From Aliirhizobium wenxiniae (lineage in GTDB: Bacteria > Pseudomonadota > Alphaproteobacteria > Rhizobiales > Rhizobiaceae), in NCBI RefSeq assembly GCF_014201355.1, contig NZ_JACHEG010000002.1, positions 496,001-560,000 of the forward strand: a stretch of DNA of 64,000 bases. The letters run 5' to 3'. Below are positions 36,828 through 45,052 of this stretch, in pieces (within the stretch, counting starts at the first letter, position 1; each line of letters opens with the position of its first letter). Under the pieces are notes generated by a model, which ran no database searches, had not been told where the DNA came from, and saw only the letters and a list, made by a program, of their open reading frames with translations. Made by a program: the position numbers and the translations under genes.

Positions 36828-37694
36828 ATGAGCAATTCTTCTGAAGCAGCTTTCGCCCTGACACGCCCGGCTCATGTAGGTCGCGCGCATCTGGTGGTTA
36901 CCGATCTCGATACTACATCGAAATTCTATCAAGAGATCATCGGCCTGTCGGTGCTGGAAAAGAGTGCCAGCGGCGTGCTGCTTGGCGCCCATGGCCTGCC
37001 TCTGTTGCAGCTTACGACCGACAGCACTGTTACTCGCGCACCGCGTCAGGCTGCAGGTCTTTTTCACACCGCGTTTCTGATGCCGAACCGTTTGGAACTT
37101 GCTCATTGGCTGGCGAATGCAGCGCACAAGGGCGTGCAACTCGACGGCGCGTCGGACCATCTGGTCTCGGAAGCACTCTATCTGTCGGATCCGGAAGGCA
37201 ACGGCATCGAGATCTATCGTGACCGCACGCCGGCTGAATGGACCTATTTTCCGGATGGAACCGTGCAAATGGCAACCGACCGGCTGAACCTCCAGGCGCT
37301 TTACGACTCGGCGCCAAAGAGCGACTGGAATGGCATGGCTCCCGGCACATCCGTTGGTCATATCCATCTGCAGGTCGGCGACATTCCGCAAGCGGACGCA
37401 TTTTATCGCGACGTGCTGGGCCTGAAAATCATGGCGCGCTATCCGGGTGCGAGCTTCTTTGCCACCGGCGGCTACCACCATCATATCGCTGCCAATATCT
37501 GGAACAGCCGGGGCGCTCAGCCACGCCAAGACAACATGACCGGCCTTTCCGACTACACGGTACGCTTCAACGACAAGGAAGCGCTGACCAAGGCACTTGC
37601 AGCGCTGGAAACCCAGGAAATCTCAACGACGAAGACAGCCGAAGGACATGCGCTGAAAGATCCGTGGGGTATCGGCCTGACGTTGGCAGCTTGA
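36828..37694 (+). CDS. VOC-family ring-cleavage dioxygenase-like protein (CatE-like)
   Basis: A 288-residue protein with two VOC repeats, like the Bacillus CatE/YfiE catechol 2,3-dioxygenases and related glyoxalases. Repeat 1 has GRAHLVVTDLDTTSKFYQEIIGLSVLEK and LYLSDPEGNGIEIYRDR; repeat 2 has SVGHIHLQVGDIPQADAFYRDVLGLKIMARY and a GYHHHIAANIWNS. Fe(II) ligands would be His and Glu of these repeats. The substrate is unproven. A terminator follows at 37747. The palindrome upstream may regulate it. Confidence 0.85.
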   Translation: MSNSSEAAFALTRPAHVGRAHLVVTDLDTTSKFYQEIIGLSVLEKSASGVLLGAHGLPLLQLTTDSTVTRAPRQAAGLFHTAFLMPNRLELAHWLANAAHKGVQLDGASDHLVSEALYLSDPEGNGIEIYRDRTPAEWTYFPDGTVQMATDRLNLQALYDSAPKSDWNGMAPGTSVGHIHLQVGDIPQADAFYRDVLGLKIMARYPGASFFATGGYHHHIAANIWNSRGAQPRQDNMTGLSDYTVRFNDKEALTKALAALETQEISTTKTAEGHALKDPWGIGLTLAA

Positions 37695-37746
37695 GGCCCG
37701 CCGTCTCGACCTGATTGGCAGGATTACCAGAAAGCTAATAAACACT

Positions 37747-37775
37747 CGGCGCTCCGGAACCGGAGTGCCGTTTTT
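37747..37775 (+). terminator. Rho-independent terminator of the VOC gene
   Basis: Ten-bp stem CGGCGCTCCG / CGGAGTGCCG (one G-T wobble) with GAAC loop, then TTTTT. It starts 52 bp past the VOC stop and ends 37 bp before the AI-2E start. Confidence 0.85.
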
Positions 37776-37812
37776 GCGTTTTGTCGCAGGTTCGGGGCAC
37801 TCAGGGGAAAAG

Positions 37813-38979
37813 ATGACAACGACCAGCGCGCGCGGCGGCGGCAAGCCGAAGAAGCATTTCGTAGATTTTTCGTCGCGTCGGCGCGAGGCATTCGCTGTCG
37901 TCGAAGAAGAAGATCTGAGCTCGATTGAGGATGCCCCGCTGGGACGTGATGCACTCAATGTGGCCATGGCCTGGGCCGTGATCGGCATATTTGCGATCAT
38001 CTTCTTCGCCATCCTTCATTATATGGCGCTGATCCTCATACCCGTCACACTTGCCGTCGTCGTGGGACTGATCCTCGGGCTTGTGGCAGACAAGCTCGGC
38101 CGTGCGGGCATGCCGCGTTTCGGCATTGCCGTAATCCTGTCGACGCTTGTGTTTCTCGTGCTGTTCCTGATCGCCAATGCGCTGGCGGAACCGGTTGCGA
38201 CGCTCATGCGGGAGGGGCCCACATTCGTCGAACGCTCCTACGATCGCCTCATGCCTTTTCTGGAACGTCAGCACTGGCTGAACATCTCCCCGGCCACGTT
38301 CCAGACCGGTACGATGTCGATGGACAAGCTGCTGGAAAACTCCACCAACATTCTGGGCGTGGTAACGGCCAGCCTGACGCCTGCGATCATTCAGGGGATG
38401 ATCTTCTTTGCTGCGCTGCTGCTGTTCCTTTATGGACGTCTGAGGCTTCGCAGAACGCTGATCATGGCGTTTCCGAACCGCCGCCAGCGTCTGATCACAA
38501 TCCGGGTACTGAACTCGATCGATGAGGTCCTTGGCTATTATTTCGCGACAGCCAGCGTGATGTATTTCTGCCTCGGTATCGTAATGACGGTAATCGCGTG
38601 GATGTGCGGACTGAGCATGCCGGTGCTGTGGGGCATGTTCGCGTTTCTCTCAAGCTTCATCCCGTTCCTCGGGATCACGCTGATGACCATCTCGGTGGCG
38701 ATTGCCGGCATTATCACCCATGACGCCATTTTCCTGGCGCTGCTGCCGGCTTTCCTGTTTTTCACCGTGCATCTCGCGATGGAAAACCTGATCTTTCCGG
38801 CGGTGATGGGGCGTCAGTGGGAGATCAATCCCTTCGTCGTCTTCCTCGCCATCCTGTTCTGGACCTGGATGTGGGGAGCTGTCGGCGCGATGCTGGCACT
38901 GCCGCTCTCGCTAATTCTCATGACGGTGCTGGCGGAACTGTTTCCCGAGCGCAAGGCAACGCCAAACCTGCCGGGTTGA
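37813..38979 (+). CDS. AI-2E family transporter
   Basis: A 388-residue inner-membrane permease of the AI-2E/YdgG (TqsA-like) family. It has a basic cytosolic N-terminus of about 50 residues, then ~8 spans: VAMAWAVIGIFAIIFFAILHYMALILIPVTLAVVVGLILG, and LSMPVLWGMFAFLSSFIPFLGITL, NPFVVFLAILFWTWMWGAVGAMLALPLSLIL. Members export autoinducer-2 or other solutes, so substrate is open. AGGGGAAAAG is upstream of ATG 37813; a start 48 bases earlier lies in the terminator. Confidence 0.9.
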   Translation: MTTTSARGGGKPKKHFVDFSSRRREAFAVVEEEDLSSIEDAPLGRDALNVAMAWAVIGIFAIIFFAILHYMALILIPVTLAVVVGLILGLVADKLGRAGMPRFGIAVILSTLVFLVLFLIANALAEPVATLMREGPTFVERSYDRLMPFLERQHWLNISPATFQTGTMSMDKLLENSTNILGVVTASLTPAIIQGMIFFAALLLFLYGRLRLRRTLIMAFPNRRQRLITIRVLNSIDEVLGYYFATASVMYFCLGIVMTVIAWMCGLSMPVLWGMFAFLSSFIPFLGITLMTISVAIAGIITHDAIFLALLPAFLFFTVHLAMENLIFPAVMGRQWEINPFVVFLAILFWTWMWGAVGAMLALPLSLILMTVLAELFPERKATPNLPG

Positions 38980-38992
38980 GGCTGGAGAAGCA

Positions 38993-39015
38993 CCGCAGCA
39001 TTATCGATGCTGCGG
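38993..39015. terminator. Hairpin between convergent genes
   Basis: A perfect 9-bp stem CCGCAGCAT / ATGCTGCGG with a 5-base loop between the AI-2E stop (38979) and the DUF930 stop (39026). There is no T-run, so a rho-independent role is weaker than for the other hairpins. Confidence 0.45.
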
Positions 39016-39025
39016 CGACACAGGA

Positions 39026-39412
39026 TCAGTCGTAGAGATAATATTTGTCCCACAGGTCACGGGTGACCTTGGAGCCGATCGTATAGTCGAAGGACATAAT
39101 CTTCAGGCCGGCCTCACCGGTTTCGCATTTGAACTTGAGCCGGTACCAATCCCCCGCGCTGCGGAAGACGGCGCCTGGTGCCTTCAGTTTGTTTCCGTCC
39201 TCGATCGTATCGGAAAAGGTGTAGGCGATGACCTTGTCGGGGCGGAATTCGCCGGTTTTGCGAATCTGGTCCATCGCTTCCATGTCGCAACGCTGCTCGC
39301 GACGTTCATCGGGGTCCAGGGCGTTCAATTGCCTGGTAACGCGCGCATCCAGCGCATGTGCCGCAGACGCGGAAAACAGGACAAGAGCCATCACCGACAG
39401 CTGTTTCTTCAT
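39026..39412 (-). CDS. DUF930-domain secreted protein
   Basis: A 128-residue exported protein: an N-terminal signal (MKKQLSVMALVLFSASAAHA, cleavage after AHA) then LDARVTRQLNALDPDERREQRCDMEAMDQIRKTGEFRPDKVIAYTFSD, RSAGDWYRLKFKCETGEAGLKIMSFDYTIGSKV. This is the DUF930 pattern of rhizobia and allies. Two cysteines could form a disulfide. AGGGAT is five bases before ATG 39412. Function unknown. Confidence 0.87.
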   Translation of the reverse strand: MKKQLSVMALVLFSASAAHALDARVTRQLNALDPDERREQRCDMEAMDQIRKTGEFRPDKVIAYTFSDTIEDGNKLKAPGAVFRSAGDWYRLKFKCETGEAGLKIMSFDYTIGSKVTRDLWDKYYLYD

Positions 39413-39651
39413 GTGATCCCTACTCATATCGACTTGGATGGCGCGGAAACTAGGAGACGTGCAGTCAATTGACCACCAACCGAGGCGCGAAATACCATGA
39501 TGTGAACAGACGAGGTGGTGAGCGGAGAAAAATGGCTGAACAGGTGCTTTCGGATGCAAAGAAGAAGTAACGCGCGGCGTCATCACCGCTTGCCTCTCAG
39601 GCGCCCACAACCTATCTCTGGCACTCCTTCCTTTCATACCGGAGTGCTCCC

Positions 39652-41760
39652 TTGGCCCCCTCCCCTAAATCGCCTTTCGCTAATCTTCCTACAGCCCCTG
39701 TAGCGCCCAAGAAGCCGGTCAGCGACACGCGTCACGGAATTACCCGCTCGGACGATTATGCCTGGCTGCGGGCCGACAACTGGCAGGCGATGTTCAAGGA
39801 TCCGTCGATCCTCGACCCTGAAATCCGCAAGCATCTGGAAGCCGAAAACAGCTATATGGAAGCAGCACTCGGCGACACGGAAGAGCTGCAGAAAACGCTG
39901 TTTTCTGAAATGCGCGGCCGCATCAAGGAAGACGACAGTTCGGTGCCGACGAAGGACGGACCTTACGCCTATGGCTCCCTGTTCGTGACCGGCGGCGAGC
40001 AGCCGCATTATTTCCGCACCCCGCGTGACGGCGGCGACAAGCAGACGCTTTTCGACGGTGACAAGGAAGCGGAGGGCAAGGATTATTTCCGGCTGGCCGG
40101 TATGGACCACTCGACCGATCATAGCCACGGCATATGGGGTTATGACGACAAGGGATCGGAATATTTCACTTTGCGCATCCGCAATCTTGAAACCGGCGTG
40201 GACCTCGATGACGTGATCGAGAACACTGCTGGCGACGGCGTGTGGGCGCCCGATGGCAAGAGTTTCTTCTACACGCTGCAGGACGAGAACCATCGCCCGT
40301 CGAAAGTCTTCCACCATATCGTCGGTGAGCCGCAGTCTTCCGATCGGCTGGTGTTCGAGGAGACTGATCCAGGCTTCTTCATGGGTGTCGGAGGCTCGCT
40401 GCTCGACGACTTCATCTATATCGACATCCACGACCACGAGACGTCCGAATACCGACTGATCCCGACTTCCGATCTGACTGCCGAGCCGACGCTGGTTGCG
40501 GAGCGCGAAGAGGGTATCGAATATTCGATGACCGAGGGCGGCGACGTTTTCTACATCATGACCAATGATGGCGACGCCAAGGATTTCAAGATCGTCGAGG
40601 CGCCGATTTCCGCTCCCGGCAAGGAAAACTGGAAGCCCGTCGTGCCACATGAACCGGGCCGGCTGATCATCTCGCACATGGCCTATGCGCGCCATCTGAT
40701 CTGGCTGCAGCGCAAGGACGGCTTGCCTCAGATCGTCATCCGCGACCGCAGGACGGGCGAAGAACATGCGATCGCCTTCGATGAAGAAGCCTATTCGCTC
40801 GGTCTTTCGGGTGCAGCCGAATACGATTCCGATATGATCCGGTTCTCCTATTCGTCGATGACCACGCCGACGCAGCTCTATGACTACGACATGGTGACGC
40901 GCGAACGGGTGCTGCTGAAGACCCAGGAAGTGCCATCGGGGCATAACCCGGATGATTACGTCACCCGCCGGGTGATGGCGCCGGCGCATGACGGCGAACT
41001 GGTGCCGGTCTCGCTGCTCTACAAAAAGGGTACGCCGCTCGACGGCTCGTCGCCCTGCCTGCTCTACGGTTATGGCGCCTATGGCATAACCATCCCGGCA
41101 TCGTTCTCGACCAATGCGCTTTCACTTGCCGACCGCGGCATCGTCTATGCCATCGCCCATATCCGCGGCGGCAAGGACAAAGGCTTCGCCTGGTACGAAA
41201 ACGGCAAGATGGAGAACAAGCAGAACACCTTTAAAGACTTCATCGCGGCTGCCGACCATCTGGTTGCGACCGGCTTTACCGCGTATGACCGGATCATTGC
41301 CGAGGGCGGCTCCGCCGGCGGCATGCTGATGGGCGCGGTTGCCAACATGGCGCCGGAAAAATTTGCCGGCATCATCGCCGCAGTGCCCTTCGTCGATGTG
41401 TTGAACACCATGCTCGACGACACGCTGCCGCTCACTCCACCGGAATGGCCGGAATGGGGAAACCCGATCGAGTCCGAGGAGGAATATCGCTGGATCGCGG
41501 CTTATTCGCCTTACGACAACGTCACGGCCCGAGCCTATCCGCCGATCCTGGCAATCTCAGGTCTTACCGACCCGCGCGTAACCTATTGGGAGCCCACCAA
41601 GTGGGTGGCCAAGCTGCGCGAGCATACGTCCGGGACGGCGCCGATACTGCTCAAGACGAATATGGCAGCCGGCCATGGCGGCAAGTCGGGCCGTTTCCAG
41701 AGGCTTGAAGAGATCGCCTTCGAATATGCATTCGCGATCAAGGTTGCAGGCAAGATGTAA
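39652..41760 (+). CDS. ptrB: Oligopeptidase B-type S9 serine peptidase
   Basis: A 702-residue cytosolic prolyl-oligopeptidase-family enzyme cleaving short peptides after basic residues. The N-terminal beta-propeller (DDYAWLRADNWQAMF, then blades) is followed by the alpha/beta hydrolase domain with catalytic Ser in IIAEGGSAGGMLMG, Asp in SGLTDPRVTYWEP and His in AAGHGGKSGR. YGYGAYG and HIRGGKDKGFAWYENGKM are typical of oligopeptidase B. The start is TTG 39652 with GGAG eight bases upstream. Confidence 0.92.
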   Translation: MAPSPKSPFANLPTAPVAPKKPVSDTRHGITRSDDYAWLRADNWQAMFKDPSILDPEIRKHLEAENSYMEAALGDTEELQKTLFSEMRGRIKEDDSSVPTKDGPYAYGSLFVTGGEQPHYFRTPRDGGDKQTLFDGDKEAEGKDYFRLAGMDHSTDHSHGIWGYDDKGSEYFTLRIRNLETGVDLDDVIENTAGDGVWAPDGKSFFYTLQDENHRPSKVFHHIVGEPQSSDRLVFEETDPGFFMGVGGSLLDDFIYIDIHDHETSEYRLIPTSDLTAEPTLVAEREEGIEYSMTEGGDVFYIMTNDGDAKDFKIVEAPISAPGKENWKPVVPHEPGRLIISHMAYARHLIWLQRKDGLPQIVIRDRRTGEEHAIAFDEEAYSLGLSGAAEYDSDMIRFSYSSMTTPTQLYDYDMVTRERVLLKTQEVPSGHNPDDYVTRRVMAPAHDGELVPVSLLYKKGTPLDGSSPCLLYGYGAYGITIPASFSTNALSLADRGIVYAIAHIRGGKDKGFAWYENGKMENKQNTFKDFIAAADHLVATGFTAYDRIIAEGGSAGGMLMGAVANMAPEKFAGIIAAVPFVDVLNTMLDDTLPLTPPEWPEWGNPIESEEEYRWIAAYSPYDNVTARAYPPILAISGLTDPRVTYWEPTKWVAKLREHTSGTAPILLKTNMAAGHGGKSGRFQRLEEIAFEYAFAIKVAGKM

Positions 41761-42138
41761 ACGAATACGGGTACCCGCCTTATCCGGATAATTGACAATC
41801 GGGCCAGCATCTTGCTGGCCCGAATTGCAATGTGCCCTCGCCCTGCGTGATTCTTCAGACCACGCCGCCCAATACTGACAAAGAGGCGGAAAAGCGGTTG
41901 CGCCGAACATCGGGGCTCGCCGGAACGGTTGAATTCCAGACATAGATTCAAATTTTCCTGGTCGCGGCAAAGCTGAGCGAAATCGCGCAAGCTTGCGGTT
42001 TTACAGGCGTTTAACCGGTTCGAACAAGCAGGTTGCAGCCTGTCAAGCCCTCTTCAGGCTTTGCGCCAGCTCGACGCAAGCTTCGCGCAAGGTTCCAGCG
42101 TTAACTCTTCGTTAACTAACTGGACGTGGACCAAAGCG
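41761..42138. other. 378-bp intergenic region with a CtrA box
   Basis: After the oligopeptidase stop, a strong hairpin (10-bp stem CGGGCCAGCA / TGCTGGCCCG, 41800-41822) without a T-run may end the transcript. The middle 41840-42060 has no recognised gene. A perfect CtrA box lies at 42101-42116, 22 bases before the small gene's ATG. Confidence 0.7.
42101..42116 (+). promoter_or_regulatory. CtrA binding site (TTAA-N7-TTAAC)
   Basis: TTAACTCTTCGTTAAC matches the full consensus TTAA-N7-TTAAC. It is 22 bases before ATG 42139, so it covers the promoter of the small gene; CtrA could activate or repress it. Reads equally on both strands, but no minus gene faces it. Confidence 0.75.
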
Positions 42139-42399
42139 ATGAAGATCGATAGCGGCCTGAGTGGCTATCAATATCCGAACCGAACCGTTGAAGTGGAGCG
42201 CACGGCTGAGGAAGCGCCTCAAGCTGCCGCCGTTTCGTTTACACGTTTCGCGGATGCATTGACCGGCAGCAGCACACAACTTTCCAGCTCGCTTGCAAGT
42301 GCGCTCTGGATCATGGGCGCAGAAGATGCGGACCCAAGCTTCAGCACGAGCGTAGCACCGCAAGCCTGGGTGCAGAACCTCTACCAGGAATTTGCCTGA
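42139..42399 (+). CDS. Small hypothetical protein, CtrA-box-preceded
   Basis: An 86-residue, Ser/Ala-rich soluble polypeptide: MKIDSGLSGYQYPNRTVEVERT, then AVSFTRFADALTGSSTQLSSSLASALWIMGAEDAD and AWVQNLYQEFA at the C-terminus. No family recognised; no signal peptide. The next gene downstream is convergent, and a strong terminator follows (42424). A perfect CtrA box directly upstream makes it a candidate cell-cycle- or motility-regulated protein. Confidence 0.65.
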   Translation: MKIDSGLSGYQYPNRTVEVERTAEEAPQAAAVSFTRFADALTGSSTQLSSSLASALWIMGAEDADPSFSTSVAPQAWVQNLYQEFA

Positions 42400-42423
42400 C
42401 CGGCATTGCAATACCAGAGACAA

Positions 42424-42462
42424 GAAAGGCCCGAACCGGATCCGGTTTCGGGCCTTTCTTTT
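42424..42462 (+). terminator. Rho-independent terminator
   Basis: Long stem GAAAGGCCCGAACCG / CGGTTTCGGGCCTTTC with one bulged T, followed by TTTT on the plus strand. It ends the small gene and lies 28 bp before the convergent dmeF stop. Confidence 0.85.
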
Positions 42463-42490
42463 GGTTCAGCCGGAACCTGGCCGAGGTCAA

Positions 42491-43471
42491 TCAACCGAGC
42501 GCGGTTACCTCTACCGTCACGTGCGACAGGCCGGGAATGGATTTCAGCTTTTCCTTGTAGGACGCCGGCGCCCTAGGGACTGTCGTTGCGACTGATACGA
42601 TCGCTGCATTGTGCCCGGGACCAAGCTGCCAGACATGCAGATCCATGACCGTATCATCGGGCGTTTCCATGACCTTCCTGATCCTGACCGCCAGATCCCC
42701 GTCATCCGGCTGCGCATCGAGCAATACGCGAGAGGTAGCGCGGACAAGCCCGAAGGACCAGCGCGCTATGACAATGCCGCCAACGATGCCCATGATCGGA
42801 TCGAGCGCATTCCAGCCATAGAGCCGACCGAGAATAAGTGCGGCGATTGCCAGCACCGATGTCAGCGCATCGGCGAGAACATGGAGATAGGCGGCGCGAA
42901 GATTATTATCTTCGGTGCCAACATGTGCATGATGACCGGAATGAGCGTGATCGCCATGATGACCGGCATGGCTATGGCTGCCATGATGTCCATGGTGACC
43001 GCCATGATGATGATCGTGGTCATCGCGCAGCAGCCAGGCGCTCAACAGGTTTACGGCCAGACCGATGACAGCCACGAAGATCGCCTGATCGAAATCGATC
43101 GCCACCGGATTTGCCAGGCGCACGAAACTTTCCCAGGCGATGAACAGCGCCACCAGCGCCAGCACCACGGCACTGGCGAAACCGGCGAGATCACCCAGCT
43201 TGCCGGTACCGAAGGTGTAACGCGGGTTCTTCGCGTTGCGCCTTGCATACATATAGGCCAGCGCCGAGATCAACATGGCTCCGGCATGGGTGGACATGTG
43301 CCAGCCATCGGCCGTCAACGCCATAGACCCGAAGATCGAGCCGGCGACGATTTCCGCGACCATCATCGAGGCGGTCAGCGCGATGACCAGCCAGACCTTC
43401 CGCTCGTTGCGCTCATGATCCGCGCCGAGAAACACGTGCTCATGCTTCAGACTATCGATACTGCTTGCCAT
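42491..43471 (-). CDS. dmeF: DmeF-like Ni/Co cation diffusion facilitator
   Basis: A 326-residue CDF exporter of divalent metals. Six membrane spans include ADGWHMSTHAGAMLISALAYMYARR (metal site H/D) and HVLADALTSVLAIAALILG (second metal site, H197 and D201). A cytosolic loop at 152-183 holds 17 histidines in 32 residues, characteristic of DmeF/ZitB-type metal buffering. It lies 61 bp downstream of the DmeR gene. GGAG precedes ATG 43471; a TTG 18 bases upstream is less likely. Confidence 0.9.
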   Translation of the reverse strand: MASSIDSLKHEHVFLGADHERNERKVWLVIALTASMMVAEIVAGSIFGSMALTADGWHMSTHAGAMLISALAYMYARRNAKNPRYTFGTGKLGDLAGFASAVVLALVALFIAWESFVRLANPVAIDFDQAIFVAVIGLAVNLLSAWLLRDDHDHHHGGHHGHHGSHSHAGHHGDHAHSGHHAHVGTEDNNLRAAYLHVLADALTSVLAIAALILGRLYGWNALDPIMGIVGGIVIARWSFGLVRATSRVLLDAQPDDGDLAVRIRKVMETPDDTVMDLHVWQLGPGHNAAIVSVATTVPRAPASYKEKLKSIPGLSHVTVEVTALG

Positions 43472-43532
43472 GACAGGCTCCATTTCCAAACATTACCGGC
43501 CGAAGCCGTATTCAAACTGTGAGCGGCCATTC

Positions 43533-43805
43533 TCACCGGATGTAGGTACGCAAGACATCGGCGAGTTCGGCGGCCGCCTTGTCCCGCTCGGCATCGTTTT
43601 CGGCATGCACTACGTGCTCATGCAAATGGCCCTCTATGACCTCTCCGGTCAGGCCGGCCAGCGCACCGCGGATCGAAGCCAGAAGCTGCAAGACGTCGCC
43701 ACAGGGAGCTTCCGCCTCCAGCGAGCGTTCAACCGCCTCCATCTGCCCCTTCATCCGGCGCACCCGCGCCAGGAGTTTTGCCTTGTCTCGAACTGTGTGC
43801 GACAC
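43533..43805 (-). CDS. dmeR: DmeR/RcnR-type Ni/Co-responsive repressor
   Basis: A 90-residue all-helical CsoR/RcnR-family repressor. The ligand set H3, C35, H60 and H64 is complete, the RcnR pattern for Ni(II)/Co(II) rather than the FrmR formaldehyde type (which has Glu at 64). In other rhizobia this gene and dmeF form the dmeRF operon, and metal binding releases DNA. GTG 43805 has GGAG seven bases upstream. A G6 operator lies just upstream. Confidence 0.9.
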   Translation of the reverse strand: MSHTVRDKAKLLARVRRMKGQMEAVERSLEAEAPCGDVLQLLASIRGALAGLTGEVIEGHLHEHVVHAENDAERDKAAAELADVLRTYIR

Positions 43806-43816
43806 ATCTCACTCCA

Positions 43817-43844
43817 ATTATAATATAGGGGGGTATACTATATT
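43817..43844 (-). promoter_or_regulatory. DmeR operator and promoter of dmeRF
   Basis: On the minus strand TATAAT (43817-43822) is a -10. Next to it is AATATAG-N9-CTATATT (43822-43844), perfect 7-bp arms around a run of six C/G. AT-rich arms joined by a G/C tract are the pattern of RcnR/CsoR/DmeR operators. Bound repressor would cover the -10. It ends 12 bases before GTG 43805. Confidence 0.75.
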
Positions 43845-43953
43845 GAGATCAAAAGAAGCGCAATCCACCAACTGAGCCACCTTGCAACGCCGTGCTTTAG
43901 CCCCGGGCAAGCCTCGATTTGCAATCATGTGTCAGAAAATTGAGGAGACAACC

Positions 43954-44478
43954 ATGATCGTTACGTCAAGTTCGAGTTCCAGTGCCTATACAGGCTCTGC
44001 CGGCAGATCCGCGAAGAGCGGAACGGAGATGTTCGTGCTGGATGAAAATCGACAGCAGGGAAGCGGCAGCAATAGTCAGGGCAATGCCTTGACCAGCGGC
44101 GACACATCGTTCAGCGCCAGGCTGGCAGCCATGTTCCTGGTGCCTGAAAGACCAGAAGCAGAGACCGCCAAGGACGCAATCGAAACGGGAACCGAAAAGA
44201 GCGCCTACAGCCAATACGAACAGGAATTCATGGATCTTGCCGACAAGACGCTCGCTGAACGGATCCGCGAACAGTACCTGAAGGATAACGACCTGACCGA
44301 AGATGATGTCAATGCGATGTCGCCCGAGGACCGCAAAGCGGTAGAAGACGATATCCGCAATGCAATTCTCGAGGCGATGGGCGTCAACGAGGACAAGCAG
44401 GCCATAGCGGTCACCATCAACGTCCCGAACGCGACCGACTTCGTTGCAAAAAGCGCGGAAGACGAGACGCAGTTGTAA
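43954..44478 (+). CDS. Hypothetical acidic Ser-rich protein
   Basis: A 174-residue protein, not recognised. The first ~60 residues are Ser/Gly-rich and low-complexity (MIVTSSSSSSAYTGSAGRSAKSG). Residues ~85-150 are acidic and helical (YSQYEQEFMDLADKTLAERIREQYLKDNDLTEDDVNAMSPEDRKAVEDDIRNAILEAMG). The order of disordered head plus helical body recalls secreted or regulatory accessory proteins. GAGGAG is six bases before ATG 43954. It is divergent from dmeR and probably unrelated to it. Confidence 0.7.
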   Translation: MIVTSSSSSSAYTGSAGRSAKSGTEMFVLDENRQQGSGSNSQGNALTSGDTSFSARLAAMFLVPERPEAETAKDAIETGTEKSAYSQYEQEFMDLADKTLAERIREQYLKDNDLTEDDVNAMSPEDRKAVEDDIRNAILEAMGVNEDKQAIAVTINVPNATDFVAKSAEDETQL

Positions 44479-44523
44479 CGGCACAGGCTGCGACCCGAGC
44501 ATTCAGATCGGGTGTGCGCAACC

Positions 44524-44576
44524 TTGAACAGCAAGGGATCGCCGATTAGATATCTCCAGAGACTATAGGTTTGGAG
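44524..44576 (+). promoter_or_regulatory. Promoter and dyad of the MerR-family gene
   Basis: TTGAAC (44524-44529) and TAGATA (44547-44552) are 17 bases apart. Just downstream the dyad CTCCA-N13-TGGAG (44554-44576) covers the start of transcription. A bound regulator there would repress. A MerR-type 19-20 base spacer is absent, so activation of this promoter by the MerR protein is not expected. Confidence 0.5.
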
Positions 44577-44582
44577 TGTGTC

Positions 44583-44999
44583 ATGCTGTCGATTGGCGAT
44601 CTTTCGAAACGGACCGGCGTAAAGGTTCCGACTATCCGCTATTACGAGCAGATGGGCCTGCTTGCCGCGGCGGAACGATCCGAGGGCAACCAGCGACGTT
44701 ATGAGCGGCAGGATCTCGAGCGGCTCGCCTTCATCCGCCATGCGCGCGATCTGGGGCTCGACATTTCCGCCATCCGGGAACTGATCGCGCTTAGCCAGCA
44801 TCCGCACCAGCCCTGCGGCAATGCCGACCGGATCGCCGCCGATCACCTCAAAAGCGTGCGCGACAAGATCGAGAAACTGAAGAAGCTGGAACAGGAGCTG
44901 GCGCGCATCGTCTCCCATTGCGACGGCGATCACGCAATCGAGGACTGCTACGTGATCCGCTCGCTTTCAGATCACGGACTTTGCGACAGTGAGCATTGA
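44583..44999 (+). CDS. MerR-family metal-type regulator (ZntR/PbrR-like)
   Basis: A 138-residue MerR regulator: LSIGDLSKRTGVKVPTIRYYEQMGLLAAAERSEGNQRRYERQDLERLAFIRHARDLGLDI, dimerisation helix, and C-terminal PCGNADRIAADHL plus HCDGDHAIEDCYVI. The cysteines and His are spaced as in the Zn/Cd/Pb-sensing ZntR/CadR/PbrR group rather than CueR. Target unknown; no exporter lies next to it. ATG 44583 has GGAGTG upstream. Confidence 0.87.
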   Translation: MLSIGDLSKRTGVKVPTIRYYEQMGLLAAAERSEGNQRRYERQDLERLAFIRHARDLGLDISAIRELIALSQHPHQPCGNADRIAADHLKSVRDKIEKLKKLEQELARIVSHCDGDHAIEDCYVIRSLSDHGLCDSEH

Positions 45000-45052
45000 A
45001 CTGAAACAATGCGGCTGTATGGACAATGCCATTACGGCCGCTCGGATTGCCT

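Noticed and set aside
41800..41822. Strong hairpin after oligopeptidase B as a rho-independent terminator
   Set aside because: The stem is good but no T-run follows on either strand, so it is noted only as a hairpin.
44524..44576. MerR-type activation promoter for the second MerR gene
   Set aside because: The -35/-10 spacer is 17, not 19-20, so distortion activation is not expected; the dyad lies downstream of -10 and would rather repress.
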